A stretch of DNA of 64,000 nucleotides from Rhodohalobacter sulfatireducens (GTDB lineage Bacteria > Bacteroidota > Rhodothermia > Balneolales > Balneolaceae): positions 230,854-294,853 of the forward strand of contig NZ_JAKLWS010000002.1 of NCBI RefSeq assembly GCF_022012475.1. The letters run 5' to 3'. The notes beneath the pieces are model-generated. The model saw only the letters and a program-made list of their open reading frames with translations, ran no database searches and was not told where the DNA came from. Of the stretch, positions 7,939 to 17,244 are shown piece after piece. Within the stretch, counting starts at the first letter, position 1. Every line of letters begins with the position of its first letter. A program made the translations under genes and the position numbers.

Positions 7939-10900
7939 TTAATTTTCTAATAAATTTTTAAGTGTATTCTTTGCACTATCACGAATGTATTCCTTGACAA
8001 TTGTATCTATAGTAGATGTATCCGGCCCAACTTTCGGAGATGCCGTTGTTCCCGTTATCTGTATCGGGACAGCTATTCTGCCATCTTCAAGTTGAAGGGC
8101 ATCCGCCGCTCTGCCTGAGATGATTGTTGCAATTCCATTTTTGAACCGTTCAGGTAATAGCAGGGTGGCTTGATAATTTATGTTATCGCTCACCATGTTT
8201 AGGTTGCCATTCAGTTCAAGCCCGAGATTTCCGCTGGTCAGGTTCAAATTTTCAAGCGTCATGATTGATTCATCCATCGTAAAATTTGCATTCCAGCGAT
8301 CGAGCGTAAGTGATGAGAGTTCCGGGGTTTTCAGAAATTCAGCAATTTTGGCTTGTATGGGGTGATTAGCCAGCCTCACTTTACTCATCCCGAAAGTTCC
8401 GTTAGCTTCTGCAGTTGTGATATCGGGAGAGAGATTCGGCTGAAGTTGCGCTGTGTAATCCACATCGGCACTGAAGGTTCCGTTAATATATTGATGAATG
8501 GTGCTTTTTGGGCCGAGGAATCCTGTATCTCTGAAGAATGATTTGGCCTGAAGGCTATCGAGATTTCCTGAAAATGAGATGCTGGTATTGAGTGGTTCTG
8601 TGATGGTCCATTCCATTTCCCCCGTCGCTTCTCCTTCAAAGAGTTGAGCAGTGGCATTGGAAACACCTATGACATTTTCCTCCATTCGCCCGGTACCGGT
8701 CAGATTTGTAATGTTGAGTCCAAAAATTTGGAGGCGGTCAATCCCTGCCTGAACAGATGCTTTAAGTTCAGGAAGTTCAATGGGAATCGGTTCTTCATCG
8801 GCTTCCTCTTCCCAGTCGATCATTTCGTCAATATTTAAATAACTGCTTGTGTAGGTTCCATTGACAATGGGTTTTGAAGTCGATTCAGCATCCAGGAAAC
8901 TCATGTAATTTTGAAGCGTTCCTGCAAGCTGAATATCTGATTCACCCAAGTTCATCGAAAATTGTTCGAGGCTCATTTGGTTTGGACTCACGCTCATGCG
9001 GCCGGAAAGTTGAGTAATTGGAAGCGGTAGTGAATCACCTCTCGCGCTGACATTATCTACTTCTAATGAACCATCCAGGGCGATATTCTGCATATTTCCA
9101 ACCGGCCCGCGTACATTAAGATTTAAAACTGCATTTCCGGTTAATTCCTGGATCATCGGTTCCAGTGAGTAATAGGAGGTAATGCTGCTGAAAACGGCAT
9201 TCCCGTCGAACGTAAGATTGATGTTTGGTTCATCGCTGAGATAATCTGTTACAGATCCGGTCATTGCGAGAGCATTATCTCCGCTGGTAAATCTCCCTTC
9301 AGAAATGGTTAATTGCCGTCCCTGGGCTCGAGCTCGAAATGTGAAATCTTCGATAGGATTTGTCAAAGATTTATGCGAGATATACCCGTTCGTCAGATCG
9401 ATGGTTCCGCGTTGTAATACTGTCTCAATTTGGTCGGGATCTAATTGACCTTTCAGCGCCACTTCTGCAATTAATGTACCACGCATTTGAAGTGTATCCT
9501 CATCAATTGGGTAGAAGTTTCTGATGGTTGCAAGGTCGAAGTTGACGTTTGAAACAACATCTACCGTTCGTTGATCTTCATCCAGTGGATTTAAAATGGT
9601 GCCTGAAAGCTTGAATTCATTTGTCTCCGCAGTAAAACCGGATTCGGCAATATCTATTCGATTTTGATCGGCTCTGATCTGAGCATTAATCGCTTCTATG
9701 GCGTTGGGCACATCAGCATATTTCAGGTTTCCATCAGCCAGGATAAACTCACCTGAGAACTGGGCATTTTCGAGATCATCCATGCGTCCGTTTGCAGTGG
9801 CATCAAGATTCAATTGTCCACTAAGACTTTCGATTCCCATATCCTCAATTGGATAAAAGCTGCTGACTGTTGCCAGGTTGATATCTCCGGTGGCGTCCAG
9901 TGTGAAAGATCCATTGTCTTCAAGCGGTTGTTCGATTCGACCCGATCCCTCAAGGTGATTTTCTCCAGCCTCGGCGCTGAACTGTTCGATAGTTGCCAAT
10001 TCATTATTTACTATTGCCGATATATTGATATTCTGAATGGCTTCCGGTAGTTCAGGATCTTGGAGATATCCGTCAGCAACCTCTACAGTGAAATTAAAAT
10101 TAGGCAAAGATTCTTCCTCGAAAACTCCATTTATACTTCCCTCTAATACCAGTGAACCGCGTGTATCTAAACCGGTAAGTTGTTCCTCGTACTCAGGCGG
10201 AGCCAGTCTGAGGAGCTCTCCGAAGTTATCTGAATTTGAGTTAAAGTTGAGGGACACTTCCGGTGCTTCACTACTCCATTTTGATACAGAACCGGTGAGA
10301 TTTAGAGCCAATCCGCGAATCGAAAAAGTGCCCTCAGAAAATGTCAATACTTCATTTTCCATATCAAGTGTGGAAGTCTGTTCCATACTGAGAGCCAGAT
10401 TTTCAACATAACTGGTTTCATCCATGGAGTAGGAGAGAGAGGCTAATTCCGCATCAATTGTGCTTTCGATGATATCAGAAAAAGTTAGTGCAATGCTTGC
10501 ATCTAAATCTTCAAGATGAGCCTCTGAGTTTGCGGTTTGGTCTATGTAGTGAATGGATCCATCTGTAAGTTCAAAACCGGAAATGGAGATGCTGGCAGAT
10601 TCCTCTGTTGTTGCAGTAGTGTCGCTTTCAAACGCTTCAAAAAGAAAATCGACATTGGTAGTAGAATCAGGCCGGATCGTGTAGTAAACAACAGGACGTC
10701 GAATATCTAAATTTGAGATGGATATTTGGTCCCCAAAGAGGCTGTATAAATCCAGTGAAAGCAATAGTTCATCAACTGTAGCGACGGGTTCCCCATCCTG
10801 ATCAGGTACCCGGATACTGTCGAGTTGAACTCCGAAACTTGGGAATGTTCTGAAAAAAGTGATAGACATATTCTCAACCTGCACCTCACTCCCGGTGGCC

Positions 10901-11022
10901 TCCTGAACCTTAGGCAGAACCATATTCTTGAGCCTTTCATCTGTGAAATAGAAGTTGAGCCCGATCCCGGTAAGAATCAGAAAGATGAGAATACCGGCAA
11001 TAATCTTTAAAAGTGTCTTCAT
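7939..11022 (-). CDS. AsmA family protein
   Basis: A 1027-residue protein with one N-terminal membrane helix (about 4-26) followed by a very long beta-rich region built of repeated strand patterns, ending in an AsmA-type C-terminal domain (about 860-1000, with LLPERFKNGIATIISGRAA and IAVPIQITGTTASP). AsmA-like proteins (with TamB and YhdP) form long beta grooves across the periplasm and are implicated in moving phospholipids to the outer membrane and in its homeostasis. The length fits the larger members. It follows the TonB receptor on the same strand after about 110 bases. Assignment to the family is strong; the exact subfamily cannot be fixed by eye. Confidence 0.9.
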   Translation of the reverse strand: MKTLLKIIAGILIFLILTGIGLNFYFTDERLKNMVLPKVQEATGSEVQVENMSITFFRTFPSFGVQLDSIRVPDQDGEPVATVDELLLSLDLYSLFGDQISISNLDIRRPVVYYTIRPDSTTNVDFLFEAFESDTTATTEESASISISGFELTDGSIHYIDQTANSEAHLEDLDASIALTFSDIIESTIDAELASLSYSMDETSYVENLALSMEQTSTLDMENEVLTFSEGTFSIRGLALNLTGSVSKWSSEAPEVSLNFNSNSDNFGELLRLAPPEYEEQLTGLDTRGSLVLEGSINGVFEEESLPNFNFTVEVADGYLQDPELPEAIQNINISAIVNNELATIEQFSAEAGENHLEGSGRIEQPLEDNGSFTLDATGDINLATVSSFYPIEDMGIESLSGQLNLDATANGRMDDLENAQFSGEFILADGNLKYADVPNAIEAINAQIRADQNRIDIAESGFTAETNEFKLSGTILNPLDEDQRTVDVVSNVNFDLATIRNFYPIDEDTLQMRGTLIAEVALKGQLDPDQIETVLQRGTIDLTNGYISHKSLTNPIEDFTFRARAQGRQLTISEGRFTSGDNALAMTGSVTDYLSDEPNINLTFDGNAVFSSITSYYSLEPMIQELTGNAVLNLNVRGPVGNMQNIALDGSLEVDNVSARGDSLPLPITQLSGRMSVSPNQMSLEQFSMNLGESDIQLAGTLQNYMSFLDAESTSKPIVNGTYTSSYLNIDEMIDWEEEADEEPIPIELPELKASVQAGIDRLQIFGLNITNLTGTGRMEENVIGVSNATAQLFEGEATGEMEWTITEPLNTSISFSGNLDSLQAKSFFRDTGFLGPKSTIHQYINGTFSADVDYTAQLQPNLSPDITTAEANGTFGMSKVRLANHPIQAKIAEFLKTPELSSLTLDRWNANFTMDESIMTLENLNLTSGNLGLELNGNLNMVSDNINYQATLLLPERFKNGIATIISGRAADALQLEDGRIAVPIQITGTTASPKVGPDTSTIDTIVKEYIRDSAKNTLKNLLEN

Positions 11023-11130
11023 GAAAGTAATTGGTTGATTTACTTGTTAAAACAAAGCTGAGTTTGCATTGTTCCATAAATCAAAGAGTAACAGGCAGGT
11101 AGATATTTAAATCTAACCTTTTCTTGAGTA

Positions 11131-13413
11131 TCAAAACAGAGCTTCGATAACTATTTGAAAATTTCTTGGCGGGGCAAAAATGGCAGGTCTCTCCACGTAG
11201 TAATAATCAAATAGGTTGTTTATCAGGAAAGAAGCATTCACATCCAGACCTTCGTACACATGGGGCACCTGAAATTTAAATCGAATATCTGTGATGTATT
11301 GAGTGGGAAATACTTCTGCATCAGGAACAAAAAGCGAAAAATCAGTATCCACACGTTCAGGCGGACTCGCTGCCCGGAAATCAATTCCTGCTTCCATCCA
11401 GTCCGTTATTACTGAATTGGCAGACCCGTTCAGCAAGTGCTTTGAACGATAAAGCAGGGGTTGATTCAACTCTCGATCGGTTGTATTCAGGTAAGTATAG
11501 CCAAGTTTTATTTGATGATTTTGATCCAATGTAGAAACGGAAAAAGAGGCTTCTGCTCCGCGTATCCTTGCCCGGGTTACATTTACAAACTGAAATGCAG
11601 CAAGTTCATTGACAAAGGTCGGCTCCACCAATCGCCGATACTCATTCCAAAAGCTGGTCAGTTCTGCTTTTAAACTAAAAGCGTCAAGAATAGGACTGAT
11701 GTACGTGACCCCGGCCTCATATCCTGTACTGGTCTCAGGTTTCAGAGTGATATTAGATTCAAGTGGAAAAAAATCGTTATTGTTTACAAATCGTTCAGCT
11801 ACACTGGGCACTCGAAATCCTCGTCCAAAAGAAGCACGGGCTGTCAGACTTTCATTGATCGAATAAGATGCACTAAACTTTGGACTGAACTGAGTGGCTG
11901 TACTTCGGGTGTGTACCTGGTAAGCGTCGTATCGAACGCCTGCGGTAGTTGTAAGCTGATCATTCCAGGTGTACTCAGATTGCAGGAATAGAGCGCCTTC
12001 GGGTTGATTGCGAACGGTTAGCGAATCCTCGCCTACAAACACATCTGAGTTGATCACATTTTCATCAAAAGAGAGTCCGCCGCTAATGATCATTTCATCA
12101 GTGGCCTGTATGGTTGATTCTGCTTCCAAGCCGTAGCGAAGGCCTTTATTATGTCGTTTCGGCGGACTGATATGGCCATTATCTTTAAGAGGCCGAAATG
12201 CTACTCCAAAAAGCCGTCCTTTTAACGTGTATTGAATATTTGGGTTGATGGAGTGCTGAAAAACGGGAAGAATTGTGAGGCGATCAGAAAGTCCGTCGTT
12301 GGCTCCGCTGGCTTCGTTTCCGGTCAGATTGATCGACCCGGGGCTTAAAACATCATCCAGTCCATCCCAGTAGAGAAATTGCTCATTATTGTTTCGGCGA
12401 AGGCCGGTGTACATAGAGAGATTCATAACTTCTGAAATATCCCAGCCAAACTTGGCATATGTTTCAAAGCCTTTTCGGGTGCTGTTTTGCAGGTAACCGG
12501 AGTTGTTGTGGATTTTGCCACTGAACCAATACCCAAATGAATCAGTAACCTGGTGAGATCGTCCGAAAATAATACCGCCCCGGGGACGAAAATCAGACCC
12601 GCCGCCCCATCCGGCTCTCCACGTTTCAAATCGAACCGGTTCATAACCACCTCCATAGAGGCGAACAGTATTTTCAGGCTCATCAGAAAAATCTTTTGTG
12701 ATGATATTAACGACTCCGCCCAAAGCTCCTCCTCCATAGAGGGCTGAGCCGGGACTTTTCAGAATCTCAATTTGCCTGGTTTGAATGAGGGGGAGGCCGT
12801 CAAAATCCATACCGCCATCGTCCGGCCCCATCAATGGAACGCCATCCACCAATAGCAAAACACGGCTGCCTACACCATACGAAAATCCGGAGGATCCGCG
12901 AATATTCACCGAGTTGCCGTGTACCTGAACTCCGGGTACGTATTCCAAGGCTTGGTCGAGTGACGTGATATTTCTGGAGGTCAACTCTTCCGGTGAGATC
13001 GTATTCATACTCACCGATACTTTTCCAATGAGCTGACTTCGCCGAGAGGCGGTAACAACAAGTTCATCCGACTGAAAAACCAGCGGTGATAATTCAATAT
13101 CAAGGGTAATAGTTTGTCCACTTGCAACCGAAATGCTATCTGTTTTCTCCTCAAACCCAACCATCGAGATTCGCAGAAGGTAGGTCCCCGGAGATGCGAT
13201 TGTCAGTCGAAACTGACCATTTGCATTTGTAACGGTTCCGAGCTCTAAATCGGGAATTGAAATGTGAACACCGGGCAGAGATTCTCCCGATGAATTTTGA
13301 ACCGTTCCCTCAATGGTTCCGGAATTTTCCTGGGAATAAGCCGAAGGATGGATCAATAGAAAAACCAATAGGCTCAAAAGCAATATTTTGGTATTTCCTT
13401 GAAGCATAATCAT
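11131..13413 (-). CDS. TonB-dependent outer membrane receptor
   Basis: A 760-residue receptor with signal peptide (ending SAYSQ), a carboxypeptidase-regulatory-like domain (about 32-110, GTVTNANGQFRLTI), a TonB-box-like DELVVTA (about 116), a plug domain (about 125-235, with RIRG-type NIRGSSGFSYGVGSRVL and IEILKSPGSALYGGGALGG) and a 22-strand barrel ending in IVIEALF with terminal Phe. It takes up a scarce ligand such as a siderophore or cobalamin, but the substrate cannot be told. The start ATG directly follows the stop codon of the upstream lipoprotein gene, so the two are co-transcribed and the lipoprotein may be a surface accessory. Confidence 0.93.
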   Translation of the reverse strand: MIMLQGNTKILLLSLLVFLLIHPSAYSQENSGTIEGTVQNSSGESLPGVHISIPDLELGTVTNANGQFRLTIASPGTYLLRISMVGFEEKTDSISVASGQTITLDIELSPLVFQSDELVVTASRRSQLIGKVSVSMNTISPEELTSRNITSLDQALEYVPGVQVHGNSVNIRGSSGFSYGVGSRVLLLVDGVPLMGPDDGGMDFDGLPLIQTRQIEILKSPGSALYGGGALGGVVNIITKDFSDEPENTVRLYGGGYEPVRFETWRAGWGGGSDFRPRGGIIFGRSHQVTDSFGYWFSGKIHNNSGYLQNSTRKGFETYAKFGWDISEVMNLSMYTGLRRNNNEQFLYWDGLDDVLSPGSINLTGNEASGANDGLSDRLTILPVFQHSINPNIQYTLKGRLFGVAFRPLKDNGHISPPKRHNKGLRYGLEAESTIQATDEMIISGGLSFDENVINSDVFVGEDSLTVRNQPEGALFLQSEYTWNDQLTTTAGVRYDAYQVHTRSTATQFSPKFSASYSINESLTARASFGRGFRVPSVAERFVNNNDFFPLESNITLKPETSTGYEAGVTYISPILDAFSLKAELTSFWNEYRRLVEPTFVNELAAFQFVNVTRARIRGAEASFSVSTLDQNHQIKLGYTYLNTTDRELNQPLLYRSKHLLNGSANSVITDWMEAGIDFRAASPPERVDTDFSLFVPDAEVFPTQYITDIRFKFQVPHVYEGLDVNASFLINNLFDYYYVERPAIFAPPRNFQIVIEALF

Positions 13414-13935
13414 CTATTCGGGTGGAAAAGGTGGGAGGTTCTCAAAATCCACATGAATGCTAATGGTAGTGGTGTCGCCTTTAACGATTATTATTCCGTC
13501 GTTTTGATCATAGAGCCCCACCGGTTTCCAATCACCAAATATATTATTCCCAAATTGCTGGGCAACGGTATTGTAAACATAAAAGCCATTCGGAACTTCG
13601 TTTACGATAAAAGTATCCTTTTCAACAAAAAAATCGAGGGGCTCGCTGAATACCAGGTTTTCTATATCAGAAAAAATGTCCTGAGCTGTTTGAGGTGGAG
13701 ACTTCAAAGGAACAAATCGCAGGTCAACCAATGAGTCTTCCGTAGGCCATTCTCCTGAGTAGGTGATTGATCCGGTAATCACACCTGTGGGATTTGGTTC
13801 CTCTATCGGTGGTTCAAGCCCGCCTTCACAGCTTGCGAACAAAAAAGAAGCGATGAGGAGAAGAGCAATTGGTATGAACAAAGAGTGCTTCAAGAGCTTT
13901 ATCCGTAATATGATCAACGGGAAGGATGCAATCAA
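13414..13935 (-). CDS. Small lipoprotein upstream of TonB receptor
   Basis: Up to 173 residues. A lipobox LFASC with Cys36 marks it as a lipoprotein. A better-shaped signal peptide starts at the TTG codon at 13893 (KHSLFIPIALLLIASFLFASC), so the ATG at 13935 may be too early. The mature part is beta-rich, with a GSITYSGEWPTEDSLVDLRF segment like a small carboxypeptidase-regulatory or Ig-like fold; no named family was recognised. It abuts the TonB receptor gene with no gap. A ligand-capturing or plug-associated role is plausible from context only. Confidence 0.75.
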   Translation of the reverse strand: MIASFPLIILRIKLLKHSLFIPIALLLIASFLFASCEGGLEPPIEEPNPTGVITGSITYSGEWPTEDSLVDLRFVPLKSPPQTAQDIFSDIENLVFSEPLDFFVEKDTFIVNEVPNGFYVYNTVAQQFGNNIFGDWKPVGLYDQNDGIIIVKGDTTTISIHVDFENLPPFPPE

Positions 13936-14090
13936 GAGGGTAATATTAAGAAAAAAGAAGTCTTGTAATAGCGCGGGTTTACTCGTTCGTACATGTTACT
14001 TAGACACAAACGAGTGTTTTTTATAAAAAATACCTCTTTGGAAAAAGGGAAACCGCTGAAGAGGAAAATTATTTTTTTACAATCCAGAAT

Positions 14091-14123
14091 ACCCGTCAGA
14101 CCGCTTGGAGCGGTCTGACGGGT
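14091..14123 (-). terminator. Hairpin after gltX
   Basis: A perfect 14-base-pair stem (ACCCGTCAGACCGC with its reverse complement) and 5-base loop starts 7 bases past the gltX stop codon. On the minus strand the T-tract is not immediate, so it is an imperfect intrinsic terminator or an mRNA-stabilising hairpin. Confidence 0.65.
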
Positions 14124-14129
14124 GAAATG

Positions 14130-15611
14130 CTATCCCAACTTTTCAAGTGCTGTATCAATCCGCCGGGTCACTGCTTCTTTACCAAGAAGTTCCATCGAAG
14201 CGAACAGGTCGGGACCAAATCCCTGGCCTGTGATGGCAATTCGAAGTGGCATCATCAGCTTTCCAAAGCCAACATCTTTTGCATTAATGACGGATTCAAG
14301 AGATGATTTTAAATTGCCTGCTTCAAAATCAGATAGTTCTTCAATTTCTGTTTTGTAAAGGCCGACAAGTTCAGCGCTCTCGTCTTTCCATTTTTTGAGA
14401 GCTTTTTCATCATACTCCTTGGGATCTTCAAAAAAGAAACGTCCCATCTCAAGGATCTCTTCTATCTTGCTGATCCGTTCTTTCAGCAATCCCACAGCAC
14501 TTTTTAGGTATTCGTCGTTTACGTTATCGATCAAACCGTCATCAGAGATTACTTTCAATCGATCGGCGATCTGTGAATCCGGTTGCTCACGCAGGTAGTG
14601 CTCGTTATACCATAATAGTTTTTTATGGTTGAAAACTGCTCCGCCTTTGCTCACTCGATCCATCGTAAAAAGTTCGATTAGCTCATCAAGTGAATGGATT
14701 TCGCTGTCATCACCGGGGCTCCAGCCGAGGTAGGCGAGGAAATTGACTAACGCCTCAGGCTCGTAATTCTGATCGATATAATCTTTCGTGTTAATCGGAA
14801 TTCCTTCAGACTCCGCTTTACGCTTGGAAAGTTTTCCGCCGCTGGGCGACATGATGAGCGGAAGGTGAGCCATTTGTGGAATTTCCCAACCAAATGCATT
14901 GTATAAAAGCACGTGTTTGGGTGTACTGCTGAGCCACTCTTCACCGCGAATTACGTGAGAAATTTGCATCTCATGATCATCCACAACATTCGCCAAGTGA
15001 TAGGTCGGCATACCATCTGATTTCAACAGAACCTGGTCGTCAAGTCCTTTGGTTTCAAAGGAAACATGGCCTCGTATCAGGTCTTCAAAACGAACAGTTT
15101 CACGTCGTGGAACTTTTAAGCGAACCACATATTCATCTCCTCGCTCCAGTCTTTTTTCGACTTCTTCCTGGGGAAGAGTGAGACTGTTTTTCATCGACTG
15201 ACGCGTAATGGCATCATACTTGGGCGATGGATTTCCTGATTTCTTTAGCCGTTCCCGCATCTGATCAAGCTCGTCAGTTGTATCAAAGGCATAATAAGCC
15301 TGGCCTTTTTCGATGAGTTGTTCGGCGAATGTATGATACATCTCTTTCCGTTCGCTCTGCCGATAGGGTCCAAACTCGCCGGGTGTTTCGGGGCCTTCGT
15401 CAATATCAATTCCGCTCCATTTCAGGGAATTAATTATATCTTGCTCAGCTTCTTCCACATAGCGGCTCTGATCGGTGTCTTCAATTCTCAGGATAAATTT
15501 ACCGTCGTGGTGTTTGGTGAAAAGGTAATTGTAGAGTGCCGTTCTGAGTCCCCCGATATGCAAATAACCGGTAGGTGAGGGGGCAAATCGAACTCGAACA
15601 GTGTTAGTCAT
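14130..15611 (-). CDS. gltX: Glutamyl-tRNA synthetase
   Basis: A 493-residue class I synthetase that charges tRNA-Glu. It has the HIGH-type motif in PSPTGYLHIGGLRTALYN (His18), the RIEDTDQSR motif (42-50) and the KMSKS-type loop GGKLSKRKAE (258-267). Length is normal for the bacterial enzyme. The tRNA-Gln gene in this window does not show whether the enzyme is discriminating. It stands alone on the minus strand, with a strong hairpin immediately after the stop codon. Confidence 0.97.
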   Translation of the reverse strand: MTNTVRVRFAPSPTGYLHIGGLRTALYNYLFTKHHDGKFILRIEDTDQSRYVEEAEQDIINSLKWSGIDIDEGPETPGEFGPYRQSERKEMYHTFAEQLIEKGQAYYAFDTTDELDQMRERLKKSGNPSPKYDAITRQSMKNSLTLPQEEVEKRLERGDEYVVRLKVPRRETVRFEDLIRGHVSFETKGLDDQVLLKSDGMPTYHLANVVDDHEMQISHVIRGEEWLSSTPKHVLLYNAFGWEIPQMAHLPLIMSPSGGKLSKRKAESEGIPINTKDYIDQNYEPEALVNFLAYLGWSPGDDSEIHSLDELIELFTMDRVSKGGAVFNHKKLLWYNEHYLREQPDSQIADRLKVISDDGLIDNVNDEYLKSAVGLLKERISKIEEILEMGRFFFEDPKEYDEKALKKWKDESAELVGLYKTEIEELSDFEAGNLKSSLESVINAKDVGFGKLMMPLRIAITGQGFGPDLFASMELLGKEAVTRRIDTALEKLG

Positions 15612-15805
15612 AGATCGTCAATACTTTATTCAGATTTTTTCTCAGTTCAAAAATACGGTGAATTTGAACCGATGGCTAATAAATTCAGAAGGATGAGTAA
15701 GATCCGCGAAGTTTTCAAAACTTCACGCATCTATCTTTATCTCTAATGAAATTTCTACTCTCAATTTTATACATTGAGTTATAATCCTTACTTAAATTGG
15801 CTTCT

Positions 15806-16528
15806 ATGCTTTACTCTCGAATTTTGTTTTACCTGTCTTTACTTGCAGTACTCGTTTTCATTGCATCGGGTTATGGTTACAACTGGGAGATATGGTCTCT
15901 CGGAATGGCATTTACACTCCTAACCTACAGTGCATATGCTACGATTGCCCTTGCACTGATTGGATTAATTTCGATATGGTTTTTAAGAAAAGGCCGGGCG
16001 AAAGCCATTGTTTTTGCCGTGTTGGCATTATTACTGACAGGTTCTGTTTCCATAACAGCTTTATACTGGCAGCAACGAGCTCAATCCGTTCCTCCCATTC
16101 ACGATATAACAACAGATATCGAGAATCCACCGGAATTTTCTGCGATGCTGAGGCTTCGGGCCGATGCTCCTAATCCGCCGGAATATGCCGGGCCGGAAAC
16201 TGCCGAGGCACAACGAGAAGCTTATCCCGAAATTCAGCCTATTATTTTACCTGAGAATCTGCAAGACGTCATGGATGCTGCCGTGATGTTGATCACCGAT
16301 CGTGAATGGAAACTTGTGGCGATCAATCGGAACCAGGGTCGAATAGAAGCAACAGAGAAACTGGCCTGGTTTGGATTTAAGGATGATGTTGTTCTTCGGT
16401 TCACAGAAACTGCAGAAGGAACCCTTGTAGATATGCGTTCGAAATCCAGGATTGGCCGGGGCGATGTAGGCGTAAATGCTCAAAGGATTGAAGAATTTTT
16501 GGAAGATTTAGAGGATAGTGTTGATTAA
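15806..16528 (+). CDS. DUF1499 membrane protein
   Basis: From the ATG at 15806 the protein has 240 residues; a TTG three codons earlier is also open but less likely. Three N-terminal membrane helices (about 5-25, 35-57 and 65-85) precede a soluble DUF1499 domain that begins with the characteristic PPIHDITTDIENPP and contains RIEATEKLAWFGFKDDVV and DMRSKSRIGRGDVGVNA. DUF1499 proteins are widespread in marine bacteria and have no known reaction. It is transcribed away from gltX and is not in an obvious operon. Confidence 0.85.
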   Translation: MLYSRILFYLSLLAVLVFIASGYGYNWEIWSLGMAFTLLTYSAYATIALALIGLISIWFLRKGRAKAIVFAVLALLLTGSVSITALYWQQRAQSVPPIHDITTDIENPPEFSAMLRLRADAPNPPEYAGPETAEAQREAYPEIQPIILPENLQDVMDAAVMLITDREWKLVAINRNQGRIEATEKLAWFGFKDDVVLRFTETAEGTLVDMRSKSRIGRGDVGVNAQRIEEFLEDLEDSVD

Positions 16529-16633
16529 AGATTCACTCAGTTGGATGTATGCAAAAAATTGAGAAATTTAGATTGAGGACTGGGCAGTGTTCATTTTGAC
16601 TTTCACTTCAAATATTCCAGAACCTTTTTTGGC

Positions 16634-16668
16634 ACAACCCACAACCCACAACCCACAACCCACAACCC
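16634..16668 (+). repeat. Five tandem copies of the 7-mer ACAACCC
   Basis: Five perfect copies of ACAACCC end 6 bases before the ATG of the VOC gene. Tandem repeats of this unit length and purity are prone to copy-number slippage and occupy the place of a ribosome-binding region or core promoter. Confidence 0.85.
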
Positions 16669-16674
16669 AATTTT

Positions 16675-17094
16675 ATGAGCATACCTCGTTTCCATCTCGC
16701 TTTTCCCGTTAAAGAACTCGAAAAAACGCTTGCCTTTTATCGAGATATACTTGGGTGTAAAACCGGTCGCAGTTCCGATAAATGGATCGATTTTGATTTT
16801 TGGGGCCACCAGGTGGTGGCGCACGTCAGCCCGGAGGATGCCGGGAAATCAGCTTCGAATGAGGTTGATGGCCACAAAGTTCCGGCAAAACATTTTGGGG
16901 TAATCTTGGAGTGGGATGAATTTTTTGAACTGGCCGAACGCCTGGAAGAGCACGATCTGGATTTTATTATTGAGCCATACATTCGGTTCAAAGGAAAACC
17001 CGGAGAACAAGCCACCATGTTTTTCCTTGATCCGAGCGGAAATGCACTTGAGTTTAAGGCGTTTCGGGATGAGTCGCAGATTTTTGCGAAGTAA
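16675..17094 (+). CDS. VOC (glyoxalase/dioxygenase-fold) family protein
   Basis: A 139-residue single-domain protein made of two beta-alpha-beta-beta-beta modules. It opens with RFHLAFPVKELEKTLAFYRD, and likely metal ligands are His7, His82-type (KHFGVIL) and the glutamate in FFLDPSGNALEFKAF. The family includes glyoxalase I, ring-cleaving dioxygenases and antibiotic-binding proteins; the sequence is closest to the uncharacterised short members annotated as glyoxalase. No pathway neighbours are present. The upstream 7-mer tandem repeat reaches to within 6 bases of the start, leaving no Shine-Dalgarno sequence. Confidence 0.88.
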   Translation: MSIPRFHLAFPVKELEKTLAFYRDILGCKTGRSSDKWIDFDFWGHQVVAHVSPEDAGKSASNEVDGHKVPAKHFGVILEWDEFFELAERLEEHDLDFIIEPYIRFKGKPGEQATMFFLDPSGNALEFKAFRDESQIFAK

Positions 17095-17099
17095 CCCAT

Positions 17100-17235
17100 C
17101 CCCTCAATCCCCTTCCCTATCCCGAAAAACACGGAACAAGGAAGGGGAGGTAAATTCATGGCCAAACAAAAGCCCCTCCTTGTTTCAACAGTGCTTTTCT
17201 GTTGAAATAGGGAGGGGTTTGGGGTGGGTCAAAAT
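17100..17235. repeat. Palindromic intergenic element with long hairpin
   Basis: Between two convergent genes, arms 17173-17191 and 17199-17217 (CCCCTCC...TTTCAACAG and its complement, two mismatches, 7-base loop) form a long hairpin. The outer CCCATCCCCTCAATCCCC near 17097 and GGGGTTTGGGGTGGG near 17214-17228 are also roughly complementary. It probably ends transcription from both sides and looks like a dispersed REP-type element. Confidence 0.6.
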
Positions 17236-17244
17236 CGCAAAGAT

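Noticed and set aside
16634..16668. Tandem repeat as a CRISPR array
   Set aside because: The units are 7 bases with no spacers and no cas genes nearby.
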